Origin: Lachnospiraceae bacterium
Lineage (GTDB): Bacteria; Bacillota; Clostridia; Lachnospirales; Lachnospiraceae
Length of the DNA stretch: 49,139 nucleotides
Direction of reading: 5' to 3'
Assembly: GCA_014804695.1 (NCBI GenBank)
Contig: JAAUZJ010000048.1
Span: 1 to 49,139 of the forward strand
A program made the position numbers and the translations under genes. Shown here piece by piece: positions 1-9,105 of the stretch. Every line of letters begins with the position of its first letter. Position 1 is the first letter of the stretch. The notes under the pieces were generated by a model. That model was not told the origin of the DNA. It was given only the letters and a program-made list of their open reading frames with translations, and did not search any database.

Positions 1-412
1 CCGGCTTATACCCCGGATGATTTTTATAGTAACCTGTCAATATGAAAGTGTATGACACATTGGCAGGGGTACTATCGCGTTTTGGGCGGAGATAGACCTA
101 TAATGCGCTGTTAACGGTCTAATTGTGCCAAATTATCGAAAAATTCATATAGTTCAACATTATTTGTGGATATATTCCTGAAAAAGACTGAAAATTTATA
201 GCTTGTACTAAGTCAAATTGATATGATTTTTTAGAAAAAAACAAAATAAACAACATAAAATGAGGGAGAATTATAAAGAATATATTAAATAATTATAAAC
301 TATTAATAAATATTAAATAAAAATTTTATAAATTTGAAATGATATAGAACGAAAAAAGTTGAAATATTCATAAATAGATTCGGATATCAGAAGGTAAATC
401 TAAAAATTAAGT
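1..412. other. AT-rich stretch without a gene
   Basis: No convincing coding frame is present on either strand. The only structure seen is a small imperfect stem at 33-67 (CCTGTCAAT against ATTGGCAGG) with an inner GTGT-ATG-ACAC hairpin. From about 200 onward the DNA is very AT-rich. It could be the outer edge of an element lying to the left of the window, but nothing in the sequence proves this. Confidence 0.5.
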
Positions 413-707
413 AAATTGTCAGGTAGATGTGTCTGCAAAGGGGTACGCGGCTGTATAGCAATCTGTAGCTATGTCTTTTGGAAGGAAATTAGAAATTCTT
501 AACATTCATATTCTATAATCAGCAATTTCGGAACACGATGTTCCGAAAAGGGACAACTGAGCCATGGATGGCGAATTTGTCCCGCTTGCGTTCGTTTCCA
601 CAACCTTTATATGAATGTTTAGAATTTCTTATTTTCCGAACAACGTCATAGACACAGATTGTTATACAGCCGCGTGCCCCTTTGCAGACACATCTATCTG
701 GCAATTT
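413..707. repeat. 295-bp imperfect inverted repeat with nested hairpins
   Basis: Positions 413-511 are repeated in inverted orientation at 609-707. The arms are nearly 100 bases each and differ at scattered positions only; the outer 50 bases, with the shared cores GTCTGCAAAGGGG and CGCGGCTGTATA, are the best conserved. The central loop carries a perfect 10-bp stem (526-535 with 539-548, loop CGA) and a 7-bp stem GGGACAA/TTGTCCC (550-556 with 577-583). No target-site duplication is obvious. It has the form of a MITE or of a large structured RNA. The short frame read inside its right arm is judged non-coding. Confidence 0.75.
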
Positions 708-723
708 GTCTCACAATCTACAT

Positions 724-767
724 AAAAAGGCACTTCCAACCCCCATACAGCGTTGAAAGTGCCTTTT
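724..767 (-). terminator. Rho-independent terminator of the zinc-ribbon gene
   Basis: AAAAAGGCACTTCCAAC (725-740 region) pairs with GTTGAAAGTGCCTTTT (752-766), leaving a short CCCATACA-type loop. Read on the minus strand the stem follows the stop codon of the zinc-ribbon gene by a few bases and ends in a run of T. Confidence 0.8.
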
Positions 768-772
768 AAGTA

Positions 773-1099
773 TCAAGATAGTGTTGATACCGCGTTGTCC
801 ATCTTGTGCTCGTCGGTCAGCGTATAAGTGATTATAGTGCTTCCGGGAAGCTGCATGTGGAGCTCCTTGTACCACTTGCTGTACTTATACATACGATAAG
901 TGGTGCTTAAATCCTTAAGCTGTGCATCATCGGCAAGACGCTCGAGGAAAACAGACCTTTTATCCCTGTCTAGGGATATGTATTCCATATAAGGCATCTT
1001 AAGCTCGGTGATGCTTTCGTTGCAGTTAGGGCAGGAACGTTTGTGCCCATTTAGCATGTGTATACGATGGCAACGCTTACAATAGTGAATATACATCAT
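773..1099 (-). CDS. Small zinc-ribbon protein of unknown function
   Basis: A 108-residue protein whose N-terminal third is a zinc ribbon: the pair CKRC (residues 7-10) and the pair CPNC (about 23-26) can bind one zinc ion. The rest is mixed, charged and has no recognisable domain, signal peptide or membrane segment, so a cytoplasmic protein is likely. The start is supported by AAAGGGG about 9 bases upstream of the first of two tandem ATG codons. It is a single-gene unit closed by its own hairpin terminator and lies divergent from the acyltransferase gene. Zinc-ribbon proteins of this size often bind nucleic acid or another protein, but no function can be assigned from this sequence. Confidence 0.75.
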   Translation of the reverse strand: MMYIHYCKRCHRIHMLNGHKRSCPNCNESITELKMPYMEYISLDRDKRSVFLERLADDAQLKDLSTTYRMYKYSKWYKELHMQLPGSTIITYTLTDEHKMDNAVSTLS

Positions 1100-1238
1100 G
1101 AAAAATTCCCCTTTTCTCAGTTGATAATGTTGAAATTGTAATGTTGCACATATATTGTGTCAGTTTAGGAAGGTAAAGTCAAGCGAATTCAGGAAAAAAA
1201 TGCCGTAAATTCGCTGTTAGGTATCGCGCAATGCATGA

Positions 1239-1267
1239 TTGCATAGCTTGCCGGAATTTGGTATGAT
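1239..1267 (+). promoter_or_regulatory. Sigma-70 type promoter for the acyltransferase gene
   Basis: TTGCAT (1239-1244) and TATGAT (1262-1267) are separated by exactly 17 bases and lie 40 bases upstream of the start codon at 1308. Confidence 0.65.
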
Positions 1268-1307
1268 ATACAATATATAGATTTTTAGAAGAGGCAGCTT
1301 TATTAAA

Positions 1308-2348
1308 ATGAATGAGCAGATCAGACAATCTAATGAAGGAATAAATTTACTTAAGTTCATAGCGATAGTTTTGGTAATTATGGCACATGAAGCTTTTCCG
1401 GGTAAAATTGGTCTTATTGTTAATGGAATTGCGCAAATGTCGGTGCTTGTATTTTTTATGGTATCGGGATATTACAGTTATGGCGCAAATGTTTCTAAGC
1501 TGCAAAAGCGGGCATTAAGAATTTTAAAATTAACGTTACTTGCGAACTTTATATATTTTTGCTGGGATATTGTGGTAGAAGTTTTATTTGGCAGAGACGT
1601 GTCAGCATGGTTTGGGGAGAACTGCTCTTTAAAAAGAGTTTTGGTTTTTCTTATTACCAATGAATCATCCCTGCGCGGGCATTTGTGGTTTTTGGGAGGT
1701 TTACTGTATTCTTACCTGTTTTTCATGTTTTTTGTGTTTTATATGGAAAAAAGAAAAAGCCGGGTTGCGGAAATTATTAGGAAAAATCAGATGATGTGCC
1801 TGCTTATAGTGTCCGCAATTTTGCTTGTGCTTAATATTGCAGGAGGAGAAATCCTCACTTTATGCGGGAAAAATATTCAGATACCGTATATTAGAAATTG
1901 GCTTTTTATGGGGATTCCTTTCTTTTGCATGGCGTATTGTATTCATGCGCATGAGGAGGAGATATACCGTCTTTTAAGCTTAAGGCTGTTGTGGATTTTG
2001 ATGGTTGTCAGTGTTTTGTTAAATGTTATAGAGGTATGGTTTATGCCTCAGAGCTGTTTATATATTACTACAATATTTGTTAATATTTTAACATTCCTTC
2101 TGGCTTTAAAGGCCGGCAAGGTCAGGAGCAGCGTGCTTGTATGGCTGGGAAATCTGGCGGATAAATATGGATTATGGGTTTATATATTGCAGATCATAGT
2201 GATTAAAAATCTCAGGTGGTTTTATGTGCGGTATGGGGTTGACGATAATATTATTGTTCAATACTTAAGTCCGTTTATCGTAATCGTACTTTCATTTGTT
2301 TTGTCTGTAATACCTGTGTGGATAGCGGGTGTTATAAAAAGAAGATAA
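1308..2348 (+). CDS. Acyltransferase 3 family membrane protein
   Basis: A 346-residue, strongly hydrophobic protein with about ten membrane helices. It fits the acyltransferase 3 family (OafA/WecH/SGNH-less type), whose members O-acetylate surface sugars or wall polymers using a cytoplasmic acyl donor. The N-terminal signature is visible: residues 12-30 run GINLLKFIAIVLVIMAHEA, with the family's characteristic histidine at the end of the first helix, followed by FFMVSGYY in helix two. Length matches the family (330-380). It has its own promoter and lies immediately upstream of the surface-glycan locus, so acetylation of that polymer is a reasonable inference. The acceptor cannot be read from sequence. 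Confidence 0.8.
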   Translation: MNEQIRQSNEGINLLKFIAIVLVIMAHEAFPGKIGLIVNGIAQMSVLVFFMVSGYYSYGANVSKLQKRALRILKLTLLANFIYFCWDIVVEVLFGRDVSAWFGENCSLKRVLVFLITNESSLRGHLWFLGGLLYSYLFFMFFVFYMEKRKSRVAEIIRKNQMMCLLIVSAILLVLNIAGGEILTLCGKNIQIPYIRNWLFMGIPFFCMAYCIHAHEEEIYRLLSLRLLWILMVVSVLLNVIEVWFMPQSCLYITTIFVNILTFLLALKAGKVRSSVLVWLGNLADKYGLWVYILQIIVIKNLRWFYVRYGVDDNIIVQYLSPFIVIVLSFVLSVIPVWIAGVIKRR

Positions 2349-2385
2349 GCTTTATGTACAGGATGAATTTGGATTTTAGATGCCC

Positions 2386-2414
2386 TTGTTGATAAGATGA
2401 TACTGTGTTATAAT
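2386..2414 (+). promoter_or_regulatory. Promoter for the large GH25 gene
   Basis: TTGTTG (2386-2391) and a consensus TATAAT (2409-2414) are 17 bases apart, 60 bases upstream of the ATG at 2475. Confidence 0.7.
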
Positions 2415-2474
2415 AACAGATGTAACTAATTGAAAAAGATAAAAATATAAATACGAAAGGTTTACATAACAGAT

Positions 2475-5400
2475 ATGAGAAGAAAGAATAATGATAAACA
2501 AAATTTAAGAGCGGAGAATTTAGAGGATACATTAGAGTTTCTTTCGTTGGATGATGAAACTATAGAGGAGTATTCGCGTACTATGTCCAAGTCTGGAGGT
2601 AAGCGTAATTATAGGGATGAGGATGCAGAGTATGAGGACGTGGACGATGAAGACGATGAAGATTATGAGGATATAGATGATGAAGATTACGAAGATGAAG
2701 ACTACGAGGAAGTAGATGATGAAGACTATGAAGACATGGAAGATGAAGATTTTGAAGATATAGAGGATATAGAAGACGAGGATATAGACGATATATCGGA
2801 TGAAGATGAAGAGTATTATGAGGATATAGAAGACATAGACGATGACGAAAACTACGAAGACATCGAAGATGAAGATTATGAAGATATAGATGATGAAGAT
2901 GATATAGAAGATATATCCGACGAGTTTTATGATGACATAGACGATGGTGATTACGAGGAGGACTATGAGGAAGAAGAGAAACCGCAAAAAGCCGGCTTTA
3001 TTCCTAAACTTGTTTATTTTGTAAAAAATACGAGTTCAGCCGACCGTATTGTGGCAGGTTTTGGATTTTTTATAATTATAGTTGCTGCCATTACAGGAAC
3101 TTTGTATGTCAATGCCAGGACAAACTCTAAGCAGGTGGAAGCATTTGCGGAAATTGGGAATGATATAGAGGGAATTGGAATTATTGGTGAAAGCGGGTTG
3201 ATCGCGGTATCGGATGCGGAATCGGCCAGACTTTCACAGATGCTCGAAATGGAAGCAGAGCAGCAACTGCAGATTGAGAAGGAAGAGAAGAATAAGGTTA
3301 TAGAAGTGGGTATGAACATCACTTCCATACAGTCTGATATTAAGATTAAGTTTGTTAATAAAGAAACCAATAAGCTGATCGCAGGTGTGCCTTTTGAGGT
3401 GGAGGTAACCGGAAGCAAGGGTAAGTCATATGGTCTAAAGGATGATGATAAGGACGGAGTGATCTACCAGACTGATGTAAGCGCTGATACCTATACGGTT
3501 AAGCCGACTGAACTTAAAGGTGAGGAGTATGCTAAATATCATTTTGCAGCTTCATCTGAAAGCGTAAAGGTTACAGATACAATAGCTTATAAAAAGGTAG
3601 ATGTTGCCGATGAAATTAAGTCTGAAAAAGAGGTAAATGCGGCCGCAGAGGATACGGCAAAACAGACGGAAACAGAATCCACGCTGGCAGATACGGTTGA
3701 ATGGGTTGAATCTACCAAGACCGAAATAGAATCCGACGAAAATTATAAGGAAATCAATAAAGGGGATATTCCGGATCCATCAACAGTCGGAATGGCAGCC
3801 GGGTTTATGAAGCTTGCACAGATGCCGGATTTTAGTGAGACGGAGACTCAGGAACCGGGCACAGAGACCGGAGAAGGTGACAATAATAATGGCACTGGTG
3901 ATAATAGCGGTGACAGCAATAATAACGATAACAATGACAATAACGGCGATTCCAAACCCAAGACTGATAAGGAAAAGTTAGAGGCATTAAAACCTTCCCT
4001 TACTCCTACTTCGGTAAATATTAAAAAGGGTGAAAGCGTTTCCCTGATTTTTTCAACACAAGTAAACGGCTCATACATATTGGATTGGGCTTCAAGCAAT
4101 GCTTCTGTAGCGGTTGTTGAAAACGGTGATGTTACGGGAGTCGGAGCAGGCAGCGCGAACGTAACGGCGACTATTAAGTTAGATACTTCATCTTCCGCAT
4201 CAATTACCTTAAGCTGCGCCGTAACAGTTACGGAGGATTCTCCCGATAATCCGAACCCGACGCCGACATACAAAATGAAGAGTGTAACAGGCGGCGGAAA
4301 TATCAAGATCGGAAAAACATGTACGGTAAGCGGAACTACAGAGCCGGAGGGCGGTAAGATTACATGGAGCAGCAGTAATACCAAGATTGCGACAGTTGAC
4401 GGCAACGGTCTGGTAACCGGAATTTCCACAGGAACGGTTTCGATCATAGGAACAAGTGAAAGCGGTGATTCCAAAGAATGTATGGTTACGGTAGAAGCAG
4501 GTGAGGTAACATATAAGTCAGTTACCATAAAGGGAGACAAGACTGTTCAGGTAGGAAAGACGGTCACTCTTACGGCAACGACGGAACCGGCAGGCGGCAG
4601 CGTGTCATGGACAAGCGATAATGAGAAAGTCGTTAAAATAGATAATTCGGGGAATATGACAGGCGTGTCAGCTGGAAGCGCAACAATTACCGCGACATGC
4701 GGAAGTGCAAAAAACACTTTAAAAGTTACCGTTACTAAAGGAAAAGATGTAACGGGTGATAACAAGACTAAACTTAAGGATAAAAAAGGCAATCAGATTT
4801 ATGTTAAAAATTCCGATGGTAAGTATGTAGAAGCGACCTATGCTGATTATTTTAAAAATAACAAATTTTATTTAAAGAGTGGTAATGTAAAATACCGTTA
4901 CACCGGATGGCAGACGATTGATGGTTATACATATTTCTTTGATAAAAACGGAAATTATGTTACCGGAGAACAGGTAATCCAGGGTGCAAAATATAATTTC
5001 GGAAGTGACGGACGGCTTTCTTCATCTTCCGGTTCGATGGGTATTGACGTATCTAAGTGGAACGGTTCGATTGACTGGAATGCGGTTAGAAATTCAGGCG
5101 TTTCTTATGTTATTATCAGATGCGGTTACCGCGGCTCTTCAACTGGCGCTTTAATTGAGGATCCGAAGTTTGTAAGCAATATAAAAGGAGCCAAGGCAGC
5201 AGGCTTAAAGGTCGGGGTTTACTTCTTCAGCCAGGCGGTGAATGAGGTAGAAGCGGTTGAAGAAGCATCTATGGTACTTAATTTAGTTAAAGGTTACGGA
5301 CTTAATTATCCGGTATTCTTAGATGTGGAAGCCAGCGGCGGAAGAGGAGATTCGATAAACGCGGCAACCAGGACGGCAGTTTGTAAAGCATTCTGTGCTA

Positions 5401-5627
5401 CGATCCAGAATTCCGGCTATTCGGCAGGTATATATGCTAATAAGACATGGCTGACATCCTATATAAACACAGGAAGCCTTACCGGATATAAAATATGGTT
5501 GGCACAATATGCCGCCGCTCCAAGTTATACTGCAACCAGATATGACATGTGGCAATACTCATCAAAAGGAAGAGTCAGCGGAATAAGCGGCAATGTAGAT
5601 ATGAATATCAGCTATATGAATTACTAA
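2475..5627 (+). CDS. Membrane-anchored multidomain GH25 muramidase with acidic cytoplasmic tail
   Basis: A 1050-residue envelope protein. Residues 48-168 are almost only Asp, Glu, Tyr and Ile in loose DEDYED repeats. One membrane helix follows at about 190-212, so the acidic tail should face the cytoplasm and the rest the outside. The exterior part has a prealbumin or Cna-B-like domain (287-375), a Gly/Asn/Asp-rich linker, three BIG2-type Ig-like repeats (504-590, 600-678, 679-758), a short cell-wall-binding-like stretch rich in aromatic residues (775-848) and a C-terminal GH25 domain (855-1050). GH25 enzymes cut the MurNAc-GlcNAc bond of peptidoglycan; the catalytic acids seem to be D858 (IDVSKW) and D950/E952 (FLDVE). 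No signal-peptidase site is seen. GAAAGG lies 14 bases before the start, slightly far. Its neighbours make wall polysaccharide. Confidence 0.88.
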   Translation: MRRKNNDKQNLRAENLEDTLEFLSLDDETIEEYSRTMSKSGGKRNYRDEDAEYEDVDDEDDEDYEDIDDEDYEDEDYEEVDDEDYEDMEDEDFEDIEDIEDEDIDDISDEDEEYYEDIEDIDDDENYEDIEDEDYEDIDDEDDIEDISDEFYDDIDDGDYEEDYEEEEKPQKAGFIPKLVYFVKNTSSADRIVAGFGFFIIIVAAITGTLYVNARTNSKQVEAFAEIGNDIEGIGIIGESGLIAVSDAESARLSQMLEMEAEQQLQIEKEEKNKVIEVGMNITSIQSDIKIKFVNKETNKLIAGVPFEVEVTGSKGKSYGLKDDDKDGVIYQTDVSADTYTVKPTELKGEEYAKYHFAASSESVKVTDTIAYKKVDVADEIKSEKEVNAAAEDTAKQTETESTLADTVEWVESTKTEIESDENYKEINKGDIPDPSTVGMAAGFMKLAQMPDFSETETQEPGTETGEGDNNNGTGDNSGDSNNNDNNDNNGDSKPKTDKEKLEALKPSLTPTSVNIKKGESVSLIFSTQVNGSYILDWASSNASVAVVENGDVTGVGAGSANVTATIKLDTSSSASITLSCAVTVTEDSPDNPNPTPTYKMKSVTGGGNIKIGKTCTVSGTTEPEGGKITWSSSNTKIATVDGNGLVTGISTGTVSIIGTSESGDSKECMVTVEAGEVTYKSVTIKGDKTVQVGKTVTLTATTEPAGGSVSWTSDNEKVVKIDNSGNMTGVSAGSATITATCGSAKNTLKVTVTKGKDVTGDNKTKLKDKKGNQIYVKNSDGKYVEATYADYFKNNKFYLKSGNVKYRYTGWQTIDGYTYFFDKNGNYVTGEQVIQGAKYNFGSDGRLSSSSGSMGIDVSKWNGSIDWNAVRNSGVSYVIIRCGYRGSSTGALIEDPKFVSNIKGAKAAGLKVGVYFFSQAVNEVEAVEEASMVLNLVKGYGLNYPVFLDVEASGGRGDSINAATRTAVCKAFCATIQNSGYSAGIYANKTWLTSYINTGSLTGYKIWLAQYAAAPSYTATRYDMWQYSSKGRVSGISGNVDMNISYMNY

Positions 5628-5659
5628 GCCATGTAAAGCGTGAGCAGCATCAAAACATC

Positions 5660-5688
5660 TTGCAATTACCGCACTTTTGAATCATAAT
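5660..5688 (+). promoter_or_regulatory. Promoter for rfbB and the genes after it
   Basis: TTGCAA (5660-5665) and CATAAT (5683-5688) are 17 bases apart and precede the rfbB start by 34 bases. AGGGAG about 10 bases before the ATG is the ribosome site. Confidence 0.6.
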
Positions 5689-5722
5689 AGACCTAATAAT
5701 ATAAAAAGGGAGACAGTACAAA

Positions 5723-6808
5723 ATGAGAACCTATCTTGTAACAGGCGGCGCCGGATTTATCGGCTCTAACTATATTCACTATATGTTTGAGAAATATGAT
5801 AACGAAATCCATATAATAAATGTGGATGCCTTAACCTATGCCGGAAATTTAGAAAACCTTAAAGCGGTTGAAAACAGAAAGAACTATACTTTTATTAAGG
5901 CTGACATATGTGATAAGCAGGCAATAAGCCGGATTTTTGAAGAAAATGATATAGACAGGGTAGTGCATTTTGCAGCTGAGAGCCATGTAGACAGAAGTAT
6001 CACGAATCCTGAAATTTTTGTACAAACCAATGTGCTTGGTACCGCGGTAATGTTAAATTGCGCGAAGGCGGCTTGGGAACTGCCAGATGGTACATATAAG
6101 CCGGACAAAAAATTCCTGCATGTTTCCACTGACGAGGTTTACGGCTCATTAGATGAGGACGGAGGATATTTTTATGAGACAACGCCGTATGCACCCCACA
6201 GTCCGTATTCCGCGAGCAAGGCAGCATCAGATATGTTAGTTAAGTCCTATATGGACACATATAAATTCCCTGCCAATATCACAAACTGCTCCAATAATTA
6301 CGGGCCTTATCAGTTCCCTGAGAAATTCATACCGTTAATTATCAACAATGCATTAAATGGCAAGAAACTGCCGGTGTATGGTGATGGTAAGAATGTGCGT
6401 GACTGGCTTTACGTGCGGGATCACGCTAAGGCAATTGATATGGTACAGGAAAAAGGAAAGCTTTTTGAGACTTATAATGTCGGAGGACATAATGAGAAGC
6501 AGAATATAGAGATTCTCCATATTATTTTAGATACCTTGAGAGAGGCTCTTTCTGATGACGATCCGAGAAAAGCGCACGTAAATGATGATTTGATCACATA
6601 TGTGGAGGACCGTAAAGGGCATGACAGGCGTTATGCCATTGCACCGGACAAGATTCGGGCAGAAATAGGCTGGGAGCCTGAGACTATGTTCAAAGACGGT
6701 ATTAAGCGCACAATTGAATGGTATTTTGAACATGAAGGCTGGATGAAAAATGCGACAAGCGGCGATTATCAGAAATACTACTCACAAGCATACGGAGGAT
6801 TGAAATGA
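5723..6808 (+). CDS. rfbB: dTDP-glucose 4,6-dehydratase
   Basis: Second enzyme of the dTDP-L-rhamnose route: it oxidises, dehydrates and reduces dTDP-glucose to dTDP-4-keto-6-deoxyglucose with bound NAD. The 361-residue protein shows the extended-SDR nucleotide site [11 protein letters not shown] (residues 7-17), the catalytic STDEVYG segment with Thr, Asp and Glu, and the YSASK motif supplying Tyr and Lys. The family is usually 340-355 residues, so this copy is slightly long. Its stop codon overlaps the rfbA start (ATGA), which implies translational coupling. Cytoplasmic. Assignment is secure; whether the final sugar is rhamnose depends on rfbD, which is not in the window. Confidence 0.97.
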   Translation: MRTYLVTGGAGFIGSNYIHYMFEKYDNEIHIINVDALTYAGNLENLKAVENRKNYTFIKADICDKQAISRIFEENDIDRVVHFAAESHVDRSITNPEIFVQTNVLGTAVMLNCAKAAWELPDGTYKPDKKFLHVSTDEVYGSLDEDGGYFYETTPYAPHSPYSASKAASDMLVKSYMDTYKFPANITNCSNNYGPYQFPEKFIPLIINNALNGKKLPVYGDGKNVRDWLYVRDHAKAIDMVQEKGKLFETYNVGGHNEKQNIEILHIILDTLREALSDDDPRKAHVNDDLITYVEDRKGHDRRYAIAPDKIRAEIGWEPETMFKDGIKRTIEWYFEHEGWMKNATSGDYQKYYSQAYGGLK

Positions 6809-7674
6809 AAGGAATTATATTAGCAGGGGGTTCGGGGACTCGGTTATATCCGCTTACGAAAGCAGTGTCAAAGCAGATTATGCCGGTTTACGATAAACCG
6901 ATGATTTATTATCCGTTATCTACACTTATGTTAGCGGGGATACGTGAGATTATGATCATATCGACCCCGAGGGATTTGCCGTCGTTTAAGGAATTGTTGG
7001 GAGACGGTGGGCAGCTTGGACTTCGCTTTGAATATGCCGTGCAGGAAGAGCCAAGGGGGCTTGCCGATGCATTTATAATCGGGGCTGATTTTATTGGAAA
7101 AGACAGTGTGGCATTGGTGCTTGGGGATAATATTTTCTATGGACAGAGCTTTTCCAAAGTGTTAAAAAATGCCGCCTCTTTGGAAAAAGGCGCTACTATC
7201 TTCGGCTATTATGTCAGGGATCCGAGGGAGTACGGCGTAGTAGAATTTGACGAAAACGGAATGGCTTTGTCAATTGAGGAAAAGCCGGAGCATCCAAAGA
7301 GCAATTACGCAGTACCGGGACTCTATTTTTATGACAATGATGTAGTGGACATTGCGGCTAACGTAAAGCCTTCCGCCCGCGGTGAGATTGAAATTACAAG
7401 CATAAATAATGAGTATCTGAGAAGAGGAACCCTGAAGGTGGAAACTTTGGGGCGTGGGTTTGCCTGGTTAGATACGGGAAGCCACGATTCATTACTGGAT
7501 GCGGCGGATTTCGTAGCGGCGTTCCAGAAAAGGCAGGGCTTATATATTTCATGTATTGAAGAAATTGCATATAAGAGGGGCTTTATAGATAAGGAGCAGC
7601 TTTTGAAGCTGGCTGAGCCGCTGCTTAAAACGAACTATGGAAAATATTTGGTAGAGGTTGCGAATGGACTCTAA
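6805..7674 (+). CDS. rfbA: Glucose-1-phosphate thymidylyltransferase
   Basis: First enzyme of the dTDP-sugar route, making dTDP-glucose from glucose-1-phosphate and dTTP. The 289 residues match the short RmlA type. The nucleotide-binding loop [11 protein letters not shown] sits at residues 8-18, followed by [17 protein letters not shown], and the metal-binding aspartate lies in LGDNIFYG. The start overlaps the rfbB stop by four bases, and its own 3' end overlaps the next GH25 gene by 11 bases. The phosphohexomutase encoded further down could supply its glucose-1-phosphate. Confidence 0.97.
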   Translation: MKGIILAGGSGTRLYPLTKAVSKQIMPVYDKPMIYYPLSTLMLAGIREIMIISTPRDLPSFKELLGDGGQLGLRFEYAVQEEPRGLADAFIIGADFIGKDSVALVLGDNIFYGQSFSKVLKNAASLEKGATIFGYYVRDPREYGVVEFDENGMALSIEEKPEHPKSNYAVPGLYFYDNDVVDIAANVKPSARGEIEITSINNEYLRRGTLKVETLGRGFAWLDTGSHDSLLDAADFVAAFQKRQGLYISCIEEIAYKRGFIDKEQLLKLAEPLLKTNYGKYLVEVANGL

Positions 7675-9022
7675 GAGATTACGTGGAACTTTATTTGCAG
7701 TTGTTGCAATGTTTGTCATTATAACGGGAGTTATCATTGCGGTAAACTGGGATATAATACAGAAAAAATTTGGAATACAGCAGACTGTGGCACAGGTAGA
7801 TTCAGAGATTGACGGCACGGAAACGGAGATAGACGAGAAACAGCTTGGGAATAACCTGTATGCCTATATGCAGGACGAAACCTTTTTTGACCCGGAGGTC
7901 AGATACAAAAGCATTGAGACTTATTCGGGCAGGGTTGTATCACTTGTTATGAGTTCCGTGGCTAAGGATTTGCGTATTATGGTTGTCAACAGCCGCGGCA
8001 GACTTGTTACGGGTGTTCCTTTTTCCATAAAAATCCAGGAGCTTGGGGAATATGTGGATGATGATAAGGACGGAATTATTTATATTGACGGACTTCGTGC
8101 AGGCGAATACAGTGTCTCTATGAATGAGGTCGAAGGATATAAGGTGCCAAATACCGTAACTACAATTAAAGTTAAGCAGGATATAGAATACAGGGTGCTT
8201 GACGATGTAGAGTACCTGATGCTGACCGAGGATGACGTGGATGCTTCCAAGGAAGATTTGGAAGTTAAGGAAGCCGAGAACGAGGCTGACGGTACGGAAA
8301 ATATCTCTTTTGAACTTGCGCAGGGCAATGCAAAAAAGGGAATCGACGTATCTAAGTGGAATAAAGAAATTGACTGGGAAGCCGTAAAAGAAGACGGCGT
8401 AGAGTTTGCTATTATACGCTGCGGTTATCGTGGCTCGTCGGGCGGGGCATTGATCATCGATCCGCTTTATGAAGATAATATAAAAGGGGCAATTGCTGCA
8501 GGTATTCCGGTCGGGGTTTACTTCTTTACACAGGCTGTAAGCGAGCTTGAGGCCATAGAAGAGGCCAGTATGGTAATCAGCCTGATCAGGAAGTATGATG
8601 TGGATTATCCGGTCTTTTTAGACAGTGAGAGCGCAGGCGGAAAAGGAAGGGCGGATGACTTATCAAGCGAGGACAGGACTAAGTACCACAGAGCGTTTAT
8701 GCAGACGATCGCTTCGGCAGGGTACCAGACCGGTATATATGCCTCTACCAATTGGCTGAATAACAGAGTGGATATGAGTAAGCTCTCAAGCTACAACACA
8801 TGGCTTGCACAGTATGCGGATGTGCCGACTTATGACGGTTACTACCATATGTGGCAGTATACTTCAAAGGGAACAATAAACGGAATTTCGACAAATGTTG
8901 ATCTGAATTTATGCTATATGAACATAGATACATCTATCGACCATTCGGCAGCTTCGGGCGGTTATACCGGAGTTGTGACCGGTGATACGGGAAATGTACC
9001 GACGGAAAATAACGATTATTAA
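7664..9022 (+). CDS. Membrane-anchored GH25 muramidase, shorter paralogue
   Basis: A 452-residue relative of the 1050-residue GH25 protein. Residues 8-29 form one membrane helix without a cleavage site, so the protein should be anchored with its bulk outside. A Cna-B-like domain (about 100-180, with the same [10 protein letters not shown] loop as in the larger paralogue, KDDDKDGVIY) leads to a GH25 domain at 225-422. Catalytic candidates are the Asp in GIDVSKW and D320/E322 in FLDSE. A Ser/Gly-rich tail ends the protein. It lacks the acidic tail, BIG2 repeats and wall-binding segment. I chose the ATG at 7664 rather than a TTG at 7658, because GTAGAGG lies 7 bases before it. The gene overlaps rfbA and is thus co-expressed with dTDP-sugar synthesis. 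Confidence 0.9.
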   Translation: MDSKRLRGTLFAVVAMFVIITGVIIAVNWDIIQKKFGIQQTVAQVDSEIDGTETEIDEKQLGNNLYAYMQDETFFDPEVRYKSIETYSGRVVSLVMSSVAKDLRIMVVNSRGRLVTGVPFSIKIQELGEYVDDDKDGIIYIDGLRAGEYSVSMNEVEGYKVPNTVTTIKVKQDIEYRVLDDVEYLMLTEDDVDASKEDLEVKEAENEADGTENISFELAQGNAKKGIDVSKWNKEIDWEAVKEDGVEFAIIRCGYRGSSGGALIIDPLYEDNIKGAIAAGIPVGVYFFTQAVSELEAIEEASMVISLIRKYDVDYPVFLDSESAGGKGRADDLSSEDRTKYHRAFMQTIASAGYQTGIYASTNWLNNRVDMSKLSSYNTWLAQYADVPTYDGYYHMWQYTSKGTINGISTNVDLNLCYMNIDTSIDHSAASGGYTGVVTGDTGNVPTENNDY

Positions 9023-9024
9023 AA

Positions 9025-9075
9025 GGTGAAAAATAAATTTTTCACCTGCGAGTTTGTACTACGTCCAAACATCGC
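9025..9075 (+). repeat. Dispersed palindromic leader element, copy A
   Basis: A perfect palindrome, GGTGAAAAAT-AA-ATTTTTCACC (9025-9046), is followed by GCGAGTTTG (9048-9056) pairing with CCAAACATCGC (9065-9075) with one bulged A. It starts two bases after the stop codon of the shorter GH25 gene and ends 30 bases before the rfbC start. Related copies lie at 18564, 36786 (minus strand) and 38778. Confidence 0.75.
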
Positions 9076-9105
9076 GTGCTGAGAGAGAAAGGAAGGATTA
9101 TTAGA

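Noticed and set aside
519..704. A 61-residue minus-strand frame
   Set aside because: It lies wholly in the right arm and loop of the inverted repeat, has no clear ribosome site and no known pattern.
2532..2987. A 151-residue hydrophobic reading frame opposite the acidic tract
   Set aside because: It is the mirror of GAT/GAA/GAC repeats, whose complements read as Ile, Phe and Val codons. It has no ribosome site and overlaps a certain gene.
9025..9046. Element A as a simple terminator
   Set aside because: The stem is AT-rich with no T run after it, and it recurs with a conserved second stem in other leaders.
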